Translations under genes and position numbers: made by a program
Assembly: GCA_002365855.1 (NCBI GenBank)
Contig: DFAP01000139.1
Span: 1 to 21,800, forward strand
Reading direction: 5' to 3'
Length of the DNA: 21,800 nt
Source of the DNA: Pelotomaculum sp. UBA3103
GTDB taxonomy: Bacteria > Bacillota > Desulfotomaculia > Desulfotomaculales > Pelotomaculaceae
In this document: one piece after another, positions 13,747-21,469 of the stretch
Numbering within the stretch: position 1 is the first letter of the stretch
How the letters are laid out: the number at the start of each line of letters is the position of its first letter
Notes under the pieces: generated by a model
Told to the model about the DNA's origin: nothing
The model's input: only the letters and a program-made list of their open reading frames with translations
The model's database searches: none

Positions 13747-14893
13747 GGAGGAAAATATTCTCTGCCTGGCGGCCGCAGCCTGGGAAGGAATGTGGGCGCG
13801 CGCCCAGCAGTTTATGTCCATATTTGCCAGTAACGGCTGCCGGGTGCTCTACGTGGACCCGCCCGTTACCTACCTTTCCCCATTGAAGAACCCGGCGTTA
13901 AGGGGACAAGCCTGGGACCGCTGGGAGCAGGCGGGAGATCGCATCACCGTTTACAGCCCGCCGGTGATTCTGCCGTTCGGCAATATGTACCGGGCGGTAA
14001 ACCTGATCAACCAGAAAAAGATATCGGCAGGTCTGGGAAGAGTATGCCGGGAACTGGATTTCAGGCCCACAATCTGCTGGACCTACCTGCCCAACACGGT
14101 GGATCTGCCTCTGCCGGAAGATGTGCTACTTGTTTACGACTGTGCGGACGAACACACTGCCTTTCCAGGCCTGATCAACAAAATGACCGTGTCAGGGATG
14201 GAGAGGGAGCTGTTTCTGCGCGCCGGTGTGGCGCTGACCAGCGCCAGAGAACTTTATGAACGCAAAAAAACATATTTTACAGGATTAGGCCTGGTACCTA
14301 ACGGCGCAGACGTTGAACATTTCCGCAGGGCGTTGGAGCCAGGGCTGGACGTGCCGGATGAGATAGCCTCGCTGCCGCGCCCCGTAGTGGGTTATGTCGG
14401 GGCGGTAAGCTCCTGGCTGGACCAGGAACTGCTGGCTGCTGTGGCCAGAGCCCACCGGGATTGGACAGTGATCTTAATCGGGCCGGTTGATACCGGAGTG
14501 GAACTGCTGAAGAGTCTACCCAATGTCTACTTCCTGGGCCAAAAAGAGTATAGTCTTCTGCCTGCTTATGTTAAAGGCTTTGATGTGACGGTGATCCCGT
14601 TCAAAATCAACGACTTAACCCGTGGGGTCAACCCTGTTAAGTTATATGAATACCTTGCGGCAGGCAGGCCGGTTGTTTCAACCGCTCTGCCCGAGGTCTT
14701 GCCTTTCCGTCCGGTGGTGTCGACTTCTCTCAATCCTGTCGAATTTGTTAAAATGGTTGAGGACGAACTGGCGGGGGATTGCAGTGAAAAAGCGGCATCC
14801 CGGGTTCAGTTGGCCCGCCGGCACTCCTGGCAGGCCCGGGCGGTGGCCGTTTCAGAGGCAATCACCCGGTTCCGGGCGAAGTTGGAGGATTAA
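13739..14893 (+). CDS. Glycosyltransferase, TuaH-like GT-B fold
   Basis: A 384-residue glycosyltransferase. ATG 13739 overlaps the upstream stop (ATGCTTGA) and has AAAGGTGA 6 bases before it, so translation is probably coupled. The N-terminal half (WEGMWARAQQFMSIFASNGCRVLYVDPP, CWTYLPNTVDLPL, LLVYDCADEHTAFPG) resembles teichuronic-acid TuaH-type and related enzymes. The C-terminal half has LVPNGADVEHFRRAL, VVGYVGAVSSWLDQELLAAVA, VYFLGQKEYSLLPAYVKGFDVTVIPF and KLYEYLAAGRPVVST, the donor-binding region of GT4-like folds. It probably acts after the GT4 enzyme in the same polymer. Substrate specificity is unknown, and TuaH is only the nearest description I can offer. Confidence 0.87.
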   Translation: MLEEENILCLAAAAWEGMWARAQQFMSIFASNGCRVLYVDPPVTYLSPLKNPALRGQAWDRWEQAGDRITVYSPPVILPFGNMYRAVNLINQKKISAGLGRVCRELDFRPTICWTYLPNTVDLPLPEDVLLVYDCADEHTAFPGLINKMTVSGMERELFLRAGVALTSARELYERKKTYFTGLGLVPNGADVEHFRRALEPGLDVPDEIASLPRPVVGYVGAVSSWLDQELLAAVARAHRDWTVILIGPVDTGVELLKSLPNVYFLGQKEYSLLPAYVKGFDVTVIPFKINDLTRGVNPVKLYEYLAAGRPVVSTALPEVLPFRPVVSTSLNPVEFVKMVEDELAGDCSEKAASRVQLARRHSWQARAVAVSEAITRFRAKLED

Positions 14894-14913
14894 ACACCCT
14901 GTAAAATAGATAA

Positions 14914-14933
14914 GCAGGCTCGTAAGAGCCCGC
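14914..14933. terminator. Convergent hairpin between glycosyltransferase and DUF4330 genes
   Basis: GGCTC-GTAA-GAGCC (14917-14930), extended by flanking GC pairs with one mismatch, sits midway between two convergent genes. U-runs are poor on both sides. It may act in both directions. Confidence 0.45.
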
Positions 14934-14972
14934 CATGATTGTTAAAAGATCAATTAAACCAGATTGTTGAAT

Positions 14973-15455
14973 CTATTCAATTTCTACAGACAAAATCAGT
15001 CCCTTGAAGTCATAGTCCAGGGATTTGATAAAGTAGTCCTTCCCGCTCCGGATCTCCTGGCCGCCCAGGTTAATGGTAGCGCCGGGGATCACAGTCTTTC
15101 CTTCAATAGTCACAATCAGGTCCTTTAAGTAAGGGTCAAAAGCTTCTACCCGCTTGCCGGCGCTGTCTATAGTAATGGTGTAACTTGTCTGTATTTTTAC
15201 ATCCGTTATTACCACGTCGGTGAAACTCGAACCTGAGACCATCCGGTCGCCCACCTTGACGTTGTTAAGCATCTCAGGCCGTAACGCAGGCGCGATTACT
15301 GTCACCCGGACTGTCTTGGCAGCGCCTTCGCCCCCGCTTCTTTCTTTAAACTTGTAGGCCGCTCCCGCCAGAACCAGCAAAATCACTAACAGGACCAGCA
15401 GGTCAACAATGTTGATAATGCCAAATATTTTCCCGTTCTCGTCAGTTAGCCTCAA
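14973..15455 (-). CDS. DUF4330 membrane-anchored protein
   Basis: About 160 residues. The start is set at TTG 15455 (MRLTDENGKIFGIINIVDLL), with GGAGGGGG 7 bases upstream and the usual N-terminus for this family. The frame extends 17 residues upstream to an ATG at 15506, but that stretch (MPEFDLYCNKECGGG) only translates the ribosome site. One transmembrane helix (VDLLVLLVILLVLAGAAYKF) is followed by a single extracytoplasmic beta-rich domain (TVRVTVIAPALRPEMLNNVKVGDRM...). DUF4330 has no known function to my knowledge; members are common in Clostridia and cyanobacteria. It is divergent from fabZ. Confidence 0.82.
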   Translation of the reverse strand: MRLTDENGKIFGIINIVDLLVLLVILLVLAGAAYKFKERSGGEGAAKTVRVTVIAPALRPEMLNNVKVGDRMVSGSSFTDVVITDVKIQTSYTITIDSAGKRVEAFDPYLKDLIVTIEGKTVIPGATINLGGQEIRSGKDYFIKSLDYDFKGLILSVEIE

Positions 15456-15565
15456 TGTACGTCCCCCTCCGCATTCCTTATTACAATATAAATCAAATTC
15501 CGGCATAGATCAACTTGAAGTTCTTGTGCGGGGCAAAGGGGTTTTATCGGGCGCCCATTTAGGTT

Positions 15566-15571
15566 TATAAT
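15566..15571 (+). promoter_or_regulatory. -10 box upstream of fabZ
   Basis: A consensus TATAAT lies 43 bases before the fabZ start. The -35 region (TTTATC at 15543-15548) is poor, so this is a partial promoter call. Confidence 0.4.
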
Positions 15572-15613
15572 AGGGATGATTGGAAATCCTTGTTGGACAG
15601 GAGGCGTTTTTTC

Positions 15614-16048
15614 GTGTTGAATGCAAGCCAGATTCAGGAGATACTGCCCCACCGGTACCCATTTCTGCTGGTGGACAAGATTACCTCTGTTGAGGATGGA
15701 ATCAGGGCGGTGGGCATAAAAAATGTCAGCGTTAATGAGCCGTTTTTTCAGGGCCATTTCCCGGAGTACCCGGTCATGCCCGGAGTATTGATTATTGAGG
15801 CTATGGCCCAGGTCGGCGCGGTGGCGATTTTGAGGCTGCCTGAAAATGCCGGGAAAATAGCGCTTTTTGTTGGCATTGACAAAGCCAGGTTCAGACGGCA
15901 GGTATTTCCAGGTGACCAGCTCAGGATCGAGATTGAGGTTTTGAAAATACGCGGCACTATCGGCAAAAGTTCTGCGGCGGCTTACGTGGGTGATGATTTA
16001 GCAGCGGAAGCAGAGCTGATGTTCGCGATACAAAAAAATAATGATTAA
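15614..16048 (+). CDS. fabZ: 3-hydroxyacyl-ACP dehydratase FabZ
   Basis: A 144-residue hot-dog fold enzyme that dehydrates 3-hydroxyacyl-ACP in type II fatty acid synthesis. Motifs are complete: [17 protein letters not shown] at the start, [20 protein letters not shown] with catalytic His48 and Glu62, and [22 protein letters not shown] 15614 is chosen because ACAGGAGG (15597-15604) is 9 bases upstream; TTG 15617 is also possible, while the TTG at 15590 lies before the ribosome site. It stands alone, away from other fatty-acid genes, between a DUF4330 gene and wecA, so it is likely monocistronic. Confidence 0.95.
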   Translation: MLNASQIQEILPHRYPFLLVDKITSVEDGIRAVGIKNVSVNEPFFQGHFPEYPVMPGVLIIEAMAQVGAVAILRLPENAGKIALFVGIDKARFRRQVFPGDQLRIEIEVLKIRGTIGKSSAAAYVGDDLAAEAELMFAIQKNND

Positions 16049-16119
16049 CCCTATAACTACTGTTTTCGGCAAACCCTATTCATAATTTTGGCGAAAATAG
16101 GCGTTAGGTGGAGCCATCG

Positions 16120-16147
16120 CGAGTGAAATAGCAAAAATTTCTCGATA
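16120..16147. other. Hairpin in the long leader region before wecA
   Basis: GAAAT-AGCAAAA-ATTTC with extra CGA/TCG pairs outside a 2-base bulge, nested inside a wider AGCCA (16112-16116)/TGGCT (16171-16175) pairing that is followed by TTTTT. It lies upstream of the wecA promoter, so it may end transcription from fabZ. I recognise no riboswitch class here. Confidence 0.35.
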
Positions 16148-16184
16148 ATCAACTAAACAGCTGAATACAGTGGCTTTTTCATTA

Positions 16185-16214
16185 TTGTCATAATGTATTC
16201 CGATACGATAAAAT
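16185..16214 (+). promoter_or_regulatory. Promoter of wecA/tagO
   Basis: TTGTCA (16185-16190), 18-base spacer, TAAAAT (16209-16214), 43 bases before the chosen start. Confidence 0.6.
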
Positions 16215-16257
16215 ACGTATGATCCGTGCTCGGGACATGCTCTCTGGAGGGATGCGT

Positions 16258-17349
16258 GTGCATATGCAGGTAACGGCTATACTGCTGGCCTTCGGGCTGG
16301 CCCTGCTGGTTACCCCCCTGGTCAGGAAATGGGCATTTAAATGTGGCGCCCTGGACCGTCCCGACCAGAGAAAAGTACATGAGGAAATCATGCCGAGGCT
16401 GGGCGGCCTGGCCGTTTTTATCAGCTTCGTCACGGCAGTTTTACTGACCCGGGATATATCATTACAGGTAGCCGGCCTCCTGGTAGGCGGGTCTATTATT
16501 ATCCTGCTCGGCTTTATCGACGACACCAGGGGTGTTTCCCCCTGGTTGAAGCTTGCCGGCCAGATAGTTGCGGCAGGCGTAGTTATATGCTTCGGCCTTA
16601 GAATCGAGATTTTAACCAACCCTTTCTCAGAGGGCTGGATCAATTTGGGGCTTTTGAGTGTCCCCATTACTGTTTTGTGGATAATTTCAGTTACGAACGC
16701 AGTTAATCTTATTGATGGTCTGGACGGACTTGCAGGGGGTACTTCCTGCATCGCTTCGCTGACCCTGGCGGCAGTGGTAACAATTGAGACAACGGTTTCA
16801 GGAGGCTCACCGGGCCAGGGAGACGCTGTTTTTTTGGCCATAGTACTGGCGGCTGCCGTTTTTGGCTTTTTGCGTTACAACTTCTATCCCGCGCGTATTT
16901 TCCTTGGCGACTCAGGTTCCATGTACCTCGGGTTCAGCGTGGCCGTGCTGGCTGTAATGGGGTTTGCTAAAAGCGCCACCTTTATTTCAGTTATTATACC
17001 GGTTGTCATTTTAGGGATTCCGCTGCTTGACACCACTTTTGCCATCGTCAGGAGATACTACAGCCATAAACCCATTTTCCAGCCCGACAAAGAACACCTG
17101 CACCACTGCCTGCTCCAAATAGGTCTCAGCCACCGCCAGGCAGTCTTAAGCATTTATGGGGTGAACATCGTACTGGGCCTGAGCGCCATTGCGCTGACCC
17201 TGATTACACCCAAACAGGCCGCGTTGTTCCTGGTTATACTGTCGACGGTGATCCTGGTGGTTGCTAACAAGATTGGTTTTACCGGCGGCGGCGGGCAGGT
17301 GACTTATATACCGCGAACTAGTAAGCAGCAGCGGTCCTCGCGCATGTAG
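16258..17349 (+). CDS. wecA: Undecaprenyl-phosphate GlcNAc-1-phosphate transferase (WecA/TagO family)
   Basis: A polytopic enzyme of about 363 residues with around 10-11 helices. It transfers a HexNAc-1-phosphate (usually GlcNAc-1-P) from UDP-sugar to undecaprenyl phosphate, starting wall teichoic acid or secondary polymer synthesis. Catalytic motifs are all visible: GFIDDTRG (Mg-binding Asp pair), NAVNLIDGLDGLAGG, FLGDSGSMYLGF and the cytoplasmic histidine motif EHLHHCLL. I chose GTG 16258 (MHMQVTAI) since GGAGG (16246-16250) is 7 bases upstream; ATG 16252 is too close and ATG 16264 slightly far. The in-frame ATG at 16219 has no ribosome site. Product would be the substrate of TagA encoded 11 kb upstream. 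Confidence 0.94.
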   Translation: MHMQVTAILLAFGLALLVTPLVRKWAFKCGALDRPDQRKVHEEIMPRLGGLAVFISFVTAVLLTRDISLQVAGLLVGGSIIILLGFIDDTRGVSPWLKLAGQIVAAGVVICFGLRIEILTNPFSEGWINLGLLSVPITVLWIISVTNAVNLIDGLDGLAGGTSCIASLTLAAVVTIETTVSGGSPGQGDAVFLAIVLAAAVFGFLRYNFYPARIFLGDSGSMYLGFSVAVLAVMGFAKSATFISVIIPVVILGIPLLDTTFAIVRRYYSHKPIFQPDKEHLHHCLLQIGLSHRQAVLSIYGVNIVLGLSAIALTLITPKQAALFLVILSTVILVVANKIGFTGGGGQVTYIPRTSKQQRSSRM

Positions 17350-17405
17350 GGCCGCTTGTTTCATATTGCGGGCCATTATAACAATATGTCCCTTTCAAGG
17401 GTATT

Positions 17406-17435
17406 TTGTAAGTTAAGGTTAATTTAGAATATATA
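17406..17435 (+). promoter_or_regulatory. Promoter candidate for galU
   Basis: TTGTAA (17406-17411), 18-base spacer, TATATA (17430-17435), only 22 bases before the galU start. It is AT-rich, so one of several registers may be used. Confidence 0.4.
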
Positions 17436-17456
17436 TTTTGAAACGGGGGTTATCCT

Positions 17457-18335
17457 GTGAAGAGAATTAGAAAGGCGGTCATACCCGCTGCCGGCCTTGG
17501 CGTGCGCTTCCTTCCGGCTACTAAGGCACAGCCCAAAGAGATGCTTCCTATTATAGATAAGCCCGCCATCCAGTACATAGTCGAAGAAGTGATTGAATCA
17601 GGAATAGAAGAAATCTTAATAATAACAGGCCGGAACAAGCGGTCCATAATTGATCATTTCGATAAGTCCCTGGAAATGGAATTTCATTTAAGGGAAAAGG
17701 GAAAGAACGACCTGCTTAAAATTGTGCAGGACCTTGGCCAACTGGCTTATGTCCACTTTGTTCGACAGAAGGAGCCGCTGGGATTGGGCCACGCGGTTTA
17801 CTGCGCGAGGCGGTTTGTAGGGGATGAGCCGTTCGCGGTGCTGCTGGGCGATGATATCGTGCGGAGCGAGACTCCTTGTCTCAAACAGCTGACCGATCTT
17901 TATGAGGAAGTTCAGTCCTCGGTTATTGCCGTCATGGAGGTACCTGATAAAGACGTTTCCAAGTACGGCATACTGGATGCTTTCCAGGAGCGCCCTGGAG
18001 TATACCGGATCAAGGACCTGGTGGAAAAGCCCCCTCTGGATAAAGCACCATCAAAACTGGCGATAATGGGGCGCTATGTCATTGATAGCCGCATTTTTCC
18101 CATCCTTGCCGGGGCCGCTCCCGGGGCGGGCGGTGAGATTCAGTTGACAGACGCCCTCAGGGTGCTGTGCCTGGAACAGCCCATGTATGGCCTGGCTTTC
18201 CAGGGAAAGCGTTACGATATTGGTGACAAGCTGGGCTACCTTGAAGCCACAGTGGAATTTGCCCTGGCTCGTCCGGACCTGGCGGCCGGATTTAAGGAGT
18301 ACCTGCAAACCATATGCAAGGAGATCAGGGAGTGA
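17457..18335 (+). CDS. galU: UTP-glucose-1-phosphate uridylyltransferase GalU
   Basis: A 292-residue nucleotidyltransferase of standard GalU length that makes UDP-glucose from glucose-1-phosphate and UTP. The N-terminal nucleotide-binding motif KAVIPAAGLGVRFLPATKAQPKEMLPI is characteristic, followed by QYIVEEVIESGIEEILIITGRNK, QKEPLGLGHAV, AVLLGDDIV, KYGILD, VEKP, and GGEIQLTDAL with QGKRYDIGDKLGY near the end. GTG 17457 has a GGGGG ribosome site about 9 bases upstream. It is coupled to the downstream epimerase by a GTGA overlap, suggesting that UDP-glucose is passed to UDP-galactose formation. Glucose-1-P may come from the phosphohexomutase at the right edge. Confidence 0.95.
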   Translation: MKRIRKAVIPAAGLGVRFLPATKAQPKEMLPIIDKPAIQYIVEEVIESGIEEILIITGRNKRSIIDHFDKSLEMEFHLREKGKNDLLKIVQDLGQLAYVHFVRQKEPLGLGHAVYCARRFVGDEPFAVLLGDDIVRSETPCLKQLTDLYEEVQSSVIAVMEVPDKDVSKYGILDAFQERPGVYRIKDLVEKPPLDKAPSKLAIMGRYVIDSRIFPILAGAAPGAGGEIQLTDALRVLCLEQPMYGLAFQGKRYDIGDKLGYLEATVEFALARPDLAAGFKEYLQTICKEIRE

Positions 18336-19240
18336 AAGTACTGGTGACAGGGGGGGCCGGTTTCATCGGCTCCCACATAGTTGACGCGCTGGTCGGAACG
18401 GGCTGCACGGTGACAGTAGTGGACGATCTGTCTACGGGCCGGCTTGAAAATATTAATCCAAGGGTTAATTTTTTTCGGGCCGGCGTGGAATCTGCTGATT
18501 TAATAGAGGTGATCGCTGCGGAGAGGCCGGACACGGTGATGCACCAGGCTGCACAGGTGGATGTTCAGCGTTCCCTCAGGGAGCCGGGCTCCGATGCTGA
18601 AGCCAATATTCTCGGTGTTATAAATCTATTAGAAGCCTGCCGTCGCTATGGTGTTCGCAAGGTTGTTTACGCTTCGTCGGCGGCCGTTTATGGCACTCCG
18701 CATTACCTGCCCGTTGATGAGAAGCATCCGGTAAAGCCTCAGTCACCTTACGGAATTTCCAAATTCGCGGCAGAGCACTACCTGAGAATTTATAATGAAA
18801 TTTACGGGATTCAATTCACAGTGCTGCGATACGCCAATGTTTTCGGTCCGCGCCAGGACGCGTCCGGTGAAGGCGGGGTCGTAGCTATTTTTATCAAACG
18901 GGTCATGCAGGGAGAAGCGCCGCCTGTTTTCGGGGATGGTGAGCAGTCCCGGGACTTTATTTTTGTTAAGGATGTGGCCGCTGCAAACCTGGCGGCAATC
19001 CACAGGGGAAGCGGGAGGATCCTGAATATAGGTACCGGCGCCGGGACCTCTGTGAACAACTTGTTCCAAAGTATTAGAAAAATCACCGGCAGTCAGCTTG
19101 AGCCAAGTTATTACCCGGCCCGTCCGGGGGATATCGTTCACAGCCGCCTGACTAATGAGAAGGCCCGGGAGGAGTTGGATTGGAGCCCGTCGTTTAGTTT
19201 GGAAGAAGGGCTGCGGGAGTCTGTTCAGTTTTATAAATAG
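18332..19240 (+). CDS. NAD-dependent UDP-sugar 4-epimerase (GalE-like extended SDR)
   Basis: A 302-residue extended short-chain dehydrogenase. GTG 18332 overlaps the galU TGA (GTGA) and has AAGGAG at 18318-18323, 8 bases upstream. The NAD-binding TGGAGFIGSH sits at residues 6-15, VVDDLSTGR follows the second strand, YASSAAVYG supplies the catalytic Ser, and Y140-G-I-S-K144 is the active-site pair. LRYANVFGPRQ and FGDGEQSRDFIFVKDVA are typical of UDP-glucose 4-epimerases in Gram-positive bacteria. Pairing with galU favours UDP-Glc/UDP-Gal; UDP-GlcNAc/GalNAc or uronate epimerisation cannot be excluded from sequence. Confidence 0.9.
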   Translation: MKVLVTGGAGFIGSHIVDALVGTGCTVTVVDDLSTGRLENINPRVNFFRAGVESADLIEVIAAERPDTVMHQAAQVDVQRSLREPGSDAEANILGVINLLEACRRYGVRKVVYASSAAVYGTPHYLPVDEKHPVKPQSPYGISKFAAEHYLRIYNEIYGIQFTVLRYANVFGPRQDASGEGGVVAIFIKRVMQGEAPPVFGDGEQSRDFIFVKDVAAANLAAIHRGSGRILNIGTGAGTSVNNLFQSIRKITGSQLEPSYYPARPGDIVHSRLTNEKAREELDWSPSFSLEEGLRESVQFYK

Positions 19241-19255
19241 AGGTAGAAGGATGGG

Positions 19256-20182
19256 TTATAATACGCGGCGGGCGCCTAAATAGCGGGCTTGATAATAAGG
19301 CTCGGAAAGCGAGGTCAGGGTGACACAGCCTGTGCCTGAACTGGCATGGATAAACTTATTGTTGCCGGTATATATACCGGCATGGGACGGTCCAGGCGCA
19401 TAGGTGCTGTAAAATACCAGGTCTCCCGGCTGCAGCTGGCTGACCGGAACACCTGTGTTAAACTGCTGGTCAGCCATGCGGGGCAGGGATATTCCGTTCT
19501 GGCCGAATACATAATAGACAAACCCTGAGCAGTCAAAACCTGAAGGGGAGCTTCCCGCCCATGAATATGGAACACCTAAAAACTGATTGGCAAATGATAC
19601 GATGATATACGCCTTTCTATCAACTTCCAGCCCCCGTGAAACAGGTTTGTTGGTCGCCGAGTAGCTATTTAATGCTTCGAGCGTATTTATACCGGCTATA
19701 CCGTCCACGTTAAGGTTGCAGTCGAATTGAAAATTGACCACTGCAATACGGGTGCCTGAACCATATGCTCCATCCAGTTCCCCCTGGTAATATCCGATCT
19801 CTTTGAGCTTCTGCTGTAGTTCCAATACACCATTCCCCGACATGCCCTGCTTTAGTGCCCGTGGAGAACTATTATCCGCTGCGGCCGTTGAGCTTAATTT
19901 TTCTAATGCCTGCATAGTTCCCAAACCAACGACCCCGTCTGTATCAAGGTTGTAGTCAGTTTGAAAACGAATAACAGCGTTAAATGTGCCTGTGCCGAAA
20001 ACACCATCCGGTCTGCCGGAATAATACCCGAGTTGATACAGTTTTTCTTGCATAGTATATACGCTATCCCCGGTCATCCCCAGCTTCAGTGCCGGTTGCG
20101 CCGCGTGGACCGCAAAGGCGGTGCATTGCAGCGCCAGCATTAGGGCGAGAGAACAAACAAACAGCTTGAAGGTAAATTTCAT
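19256..20182 (-). CDS. Secreted NlpC/P60 endopeptidase with two peptidoglycan-binding domains
   Basis: A 308-residue exported wall hydrolase. ATG 20182 has GGAGG 4 bases upstream; the ATG further upstream at 20200 does not. A signal peptide (KLFVCSLALMLALQCTAFAVHA) precedes two PG_binding_1 repeats (LGMTGDSVYTMQEKLYQLGYYSGRPDGVFG..., QGMSGNGVLELQQKLKEIGYYQGELDGAYG...) and a C-terminal NlpC/P60 domain. The catalytic residues are visible as Cys218 in FDCSGF, His267 in PSHAGIY, and a polar third residue near FIHASS. Such enzymes cut D-Glu-meso-DAP links in wall peptides in growth or sporulation. It converges with the epimerase, with only 15 bases between stops. Promoter candidate at 20277-20305. 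Confidence 0.93.
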   Translation of the reverse strand: MKFTFKLFVCSLALMLALQCTAFAVHAAQPALKLGMTGDSVYTMQEKLYQLGYYSGRPDGVFGTGTFNAVIRFQTDYNLDTDGVVGLGTMQALEKLSSTAAADNSSPRALKQGMSGNGVLELQQKLKEIGYYQGELDGAYGSGTRIAVVNFQFDCNLNVDGIAGINTLEALNSYSATNKPVSRGLEVDRKAYIIVSFANQFLGVPYSWAGSSPSGFDCSGFVYYVFGQNGISLPRMADQQFNTGVPVSQLQPGDLVFYSTYAPGPSHAGIYTGNNKFIHASSGTGCVTLTSLSEPYYQARYLGARRVL

Positions 20183-20276
20183 GTGGCCTCCTAACAACAA
20201 GATCAGGCAAAATTTTTATAAGTTTCATTAACTTCGTCCTATTAGTTTAATTTTCCTTTAAATACAACAAATTTCT

Positions 20277-20305
20277 TAAATATAAGTATATTCACAATAT
20301 TCCAA
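20277..20305 (-). promoter_or_regulatory. Promoter candidate for the NlpC/P60 gene
   Basis: Reading leftward, TTGGAA (20305-20300), 17-base spacer, TATTTA (20282-20277), about 95 bases before the start, in very AT-rich DNA. Confidence 0.45.
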
Positions 20306-20354
20306 TTTAGTTTTGTCGCTGGTTATTAAACGTACTGGTAATTGATTTCAAAAA

Positions 20355-20392
20355 AAATAACTCCCACCGGGAGTTTCCGGCGGGAGTTATTT
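20355..20392 (-). terminator. Strong intrinsic terminator of the 39-codon gene
   Basis: On the minus strand AAATAACTCCCGCC pairs with GGTGGGAGTTATTT (14 positions, one G-T wobble) across a 10-base loop, followed by a run of eight T. The left arm contains the TAA stop of the small gene. It also isolates that gene from the NlpC/P60 unit downstream. Confidence 0.9.
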
Positions 20393-20506
20393 AGCCGCTT
20401 TTTTATGGTTCTTTGTTTTGTTTGCCAGGGTTTTAACCTGGCGAAGATATTCTTCAAACATTTTCTTTCGCTCATCCAGCTTTTTTAACACCTTTAGTTC
20501 TTTCAT
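20387..20506 (-). CDS. Small basic helical protein, 39 residues
   Basis: ATG 20506 to TAA at 20389-20387 encodes 39 residues: MKELKVLKKLDERKKMFEEY, then LRQVKTLANKTKNHKKAAK. It is lysine-rich, predicted wholly helical and possibly coiled, without a membrane segment. A GGGAGGG ribosome site lies about 10 bases upstream and a strong terminator starts at its stop codon, so expression as a discrete mini-gene is well supported. I recognise no family. High lysine content would suit nucleic-acid or acidic-polymer binding, but that is a guess. It is divergent from the DUF421 gene. Confidence 0.68.
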   Translation of the reverse strand: MKELKVLKKLDERKKMFEEYLRQVKTLANKTKNHKKAAK

Positions 20507-20625
20507 GCAAAGGATCCCTCCCGTTAATAATGTTTCCAAAAGAGGCATAGGCTAAACAAATGCATAAATGATGTCACTGCCGGCAAACTAAGGCCTGTAG
20601 ATCATACTGCGGGGAGTGTAGGTTT

Positions 20626-21363
20626 ATGAATCCCTACCTGGAAATTTTAATCAGGGCTGCAGGCGCCTTTGCAGCAGTGTTTTTTGTCACCAGGATGATA
20701 GGTAAATCCGCGGTGGGGGGCCTGACTATCGCTGATTGGGTAAACGGTATTGTAATCGGGTCGATAGCGGCGAGCTTAGTCGTCGAGCTAAATGAGCCAC
20801 CTGGTTATTATATTTTCGGCCTGCTGGTTTTTATGGCGCTGACCATCATAGCTGAATGGGCCGGCACAAAACACCGCCCGCTGCATAAGGTCCTTACTGA
20901 CGAGCCCACGGTGGTGGTGCACAACGGCAAAATAATGGAGAGCAATATGCACAAAATGCGCTTTACAATCGACGACTTGACCTCGCAGCTGCGCCAGAAG
21001 AACGCCTTCAACATTGCGGACGTGGAATACGCTATTGCAGAGCCCGACGGGCAGATTAGCGTTCTTTTAAAGGGCCAGTCCCGGCCGGTCACACCCCGGG
21101 ATCTGAACCTGTCCACGCCATACCAGGGCGTTCCCTCCGAACTGGTGGTGGACGGGGTTGTTATTAAACAAAACCTGGAGCAGAACAACCTGGACGAGAA
21201 ATGGCTTTACGATGAACTCCAAAAGCAGGGCATTCCTTCGCTCAAAGAAGTGTTCTACGCCAGCCTGGATACCGATGGTAATCTATATGTTGATCAAAGG
21301 CGGGACGATTTGGAGTATATACAGGACATCACTGATAAACTTCCGGGGGAAAAGTCGCAGTAA
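20626..21363 (+). CDS. DUF421 (YetF/YcaP-like) membrane protein
   Basis: A 245-residue protein with three N-terminal membrane segments (residues about 6-22, 38-55, 63-80) and a cytoplasmic DUF421 domain. Family features are GKSAVGGLTIADWVNGIVIGSIAA, LTDEPTVVVHNGKIMESNMHKMRFTIDDLTSQLRQKNAFNIADVEYAI and the later SELVVDGVVIKQNLEQNNL. In Bacillus this family includes YetF, YrbG and relatives, several of them linked to spores; the biochemical role is not settled. ATG 20626 has GGGGAG about 9 bases upstream. It is separated from the phosphohexomutase by 106 bases with no terminator that I can see. Confidence 0.9.
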   Translation: MNPYLEILIRAAGAFAAVFFVTRMIGKSAVGGLTIADWVNGIVIGSIAASLVVELNEPPGYYIFGLLVFMALTIIAEWAGTKHRPLHKVLTDEPTVVVHNGKIMESNMHKMRFTIDDLTSQLRQKNAFNIADVEYAIAEPDGQISVLLKGQSRPVTPRDLNLSTPYQGVPSELVVDGVVIKQNLEQNNLDEKWLYDELQKQGIPSLKEVFYASLDTDGNLYVDQRRDDLEYIQDITDKLPGEKSQ

Positions 21364-21469
21364 CAGGGCAGATGAGTATAACGGAGGAGTCGGAGAGGCT
21401 TACCGGCCGCAAAATAAAATAAGGAAGTTTTTAAATATACTCATATGAAATCATCAGGAGGTATCGCAG

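Noticed and set aside
16049..16257. Riboswitch in the wecA leader
   Set aside because: Hairpins are present but lie upstream of the best promoter, and I could not match any known riboswitch core.
19316..19345. Third copy of the TGACACAG-containing repeat
   Set aside because: It lies within well-conserved NlpC/P60 coding sequence and lacks the GACGGTTCTC core; chance similarity.
21374..21424. A 16-codon frame (MSITEESERLTGRKIK) before the phosphohexomutase gene
   Set aside because: Only a weak AGGG run upstream, very short, and no independent sign of coding.
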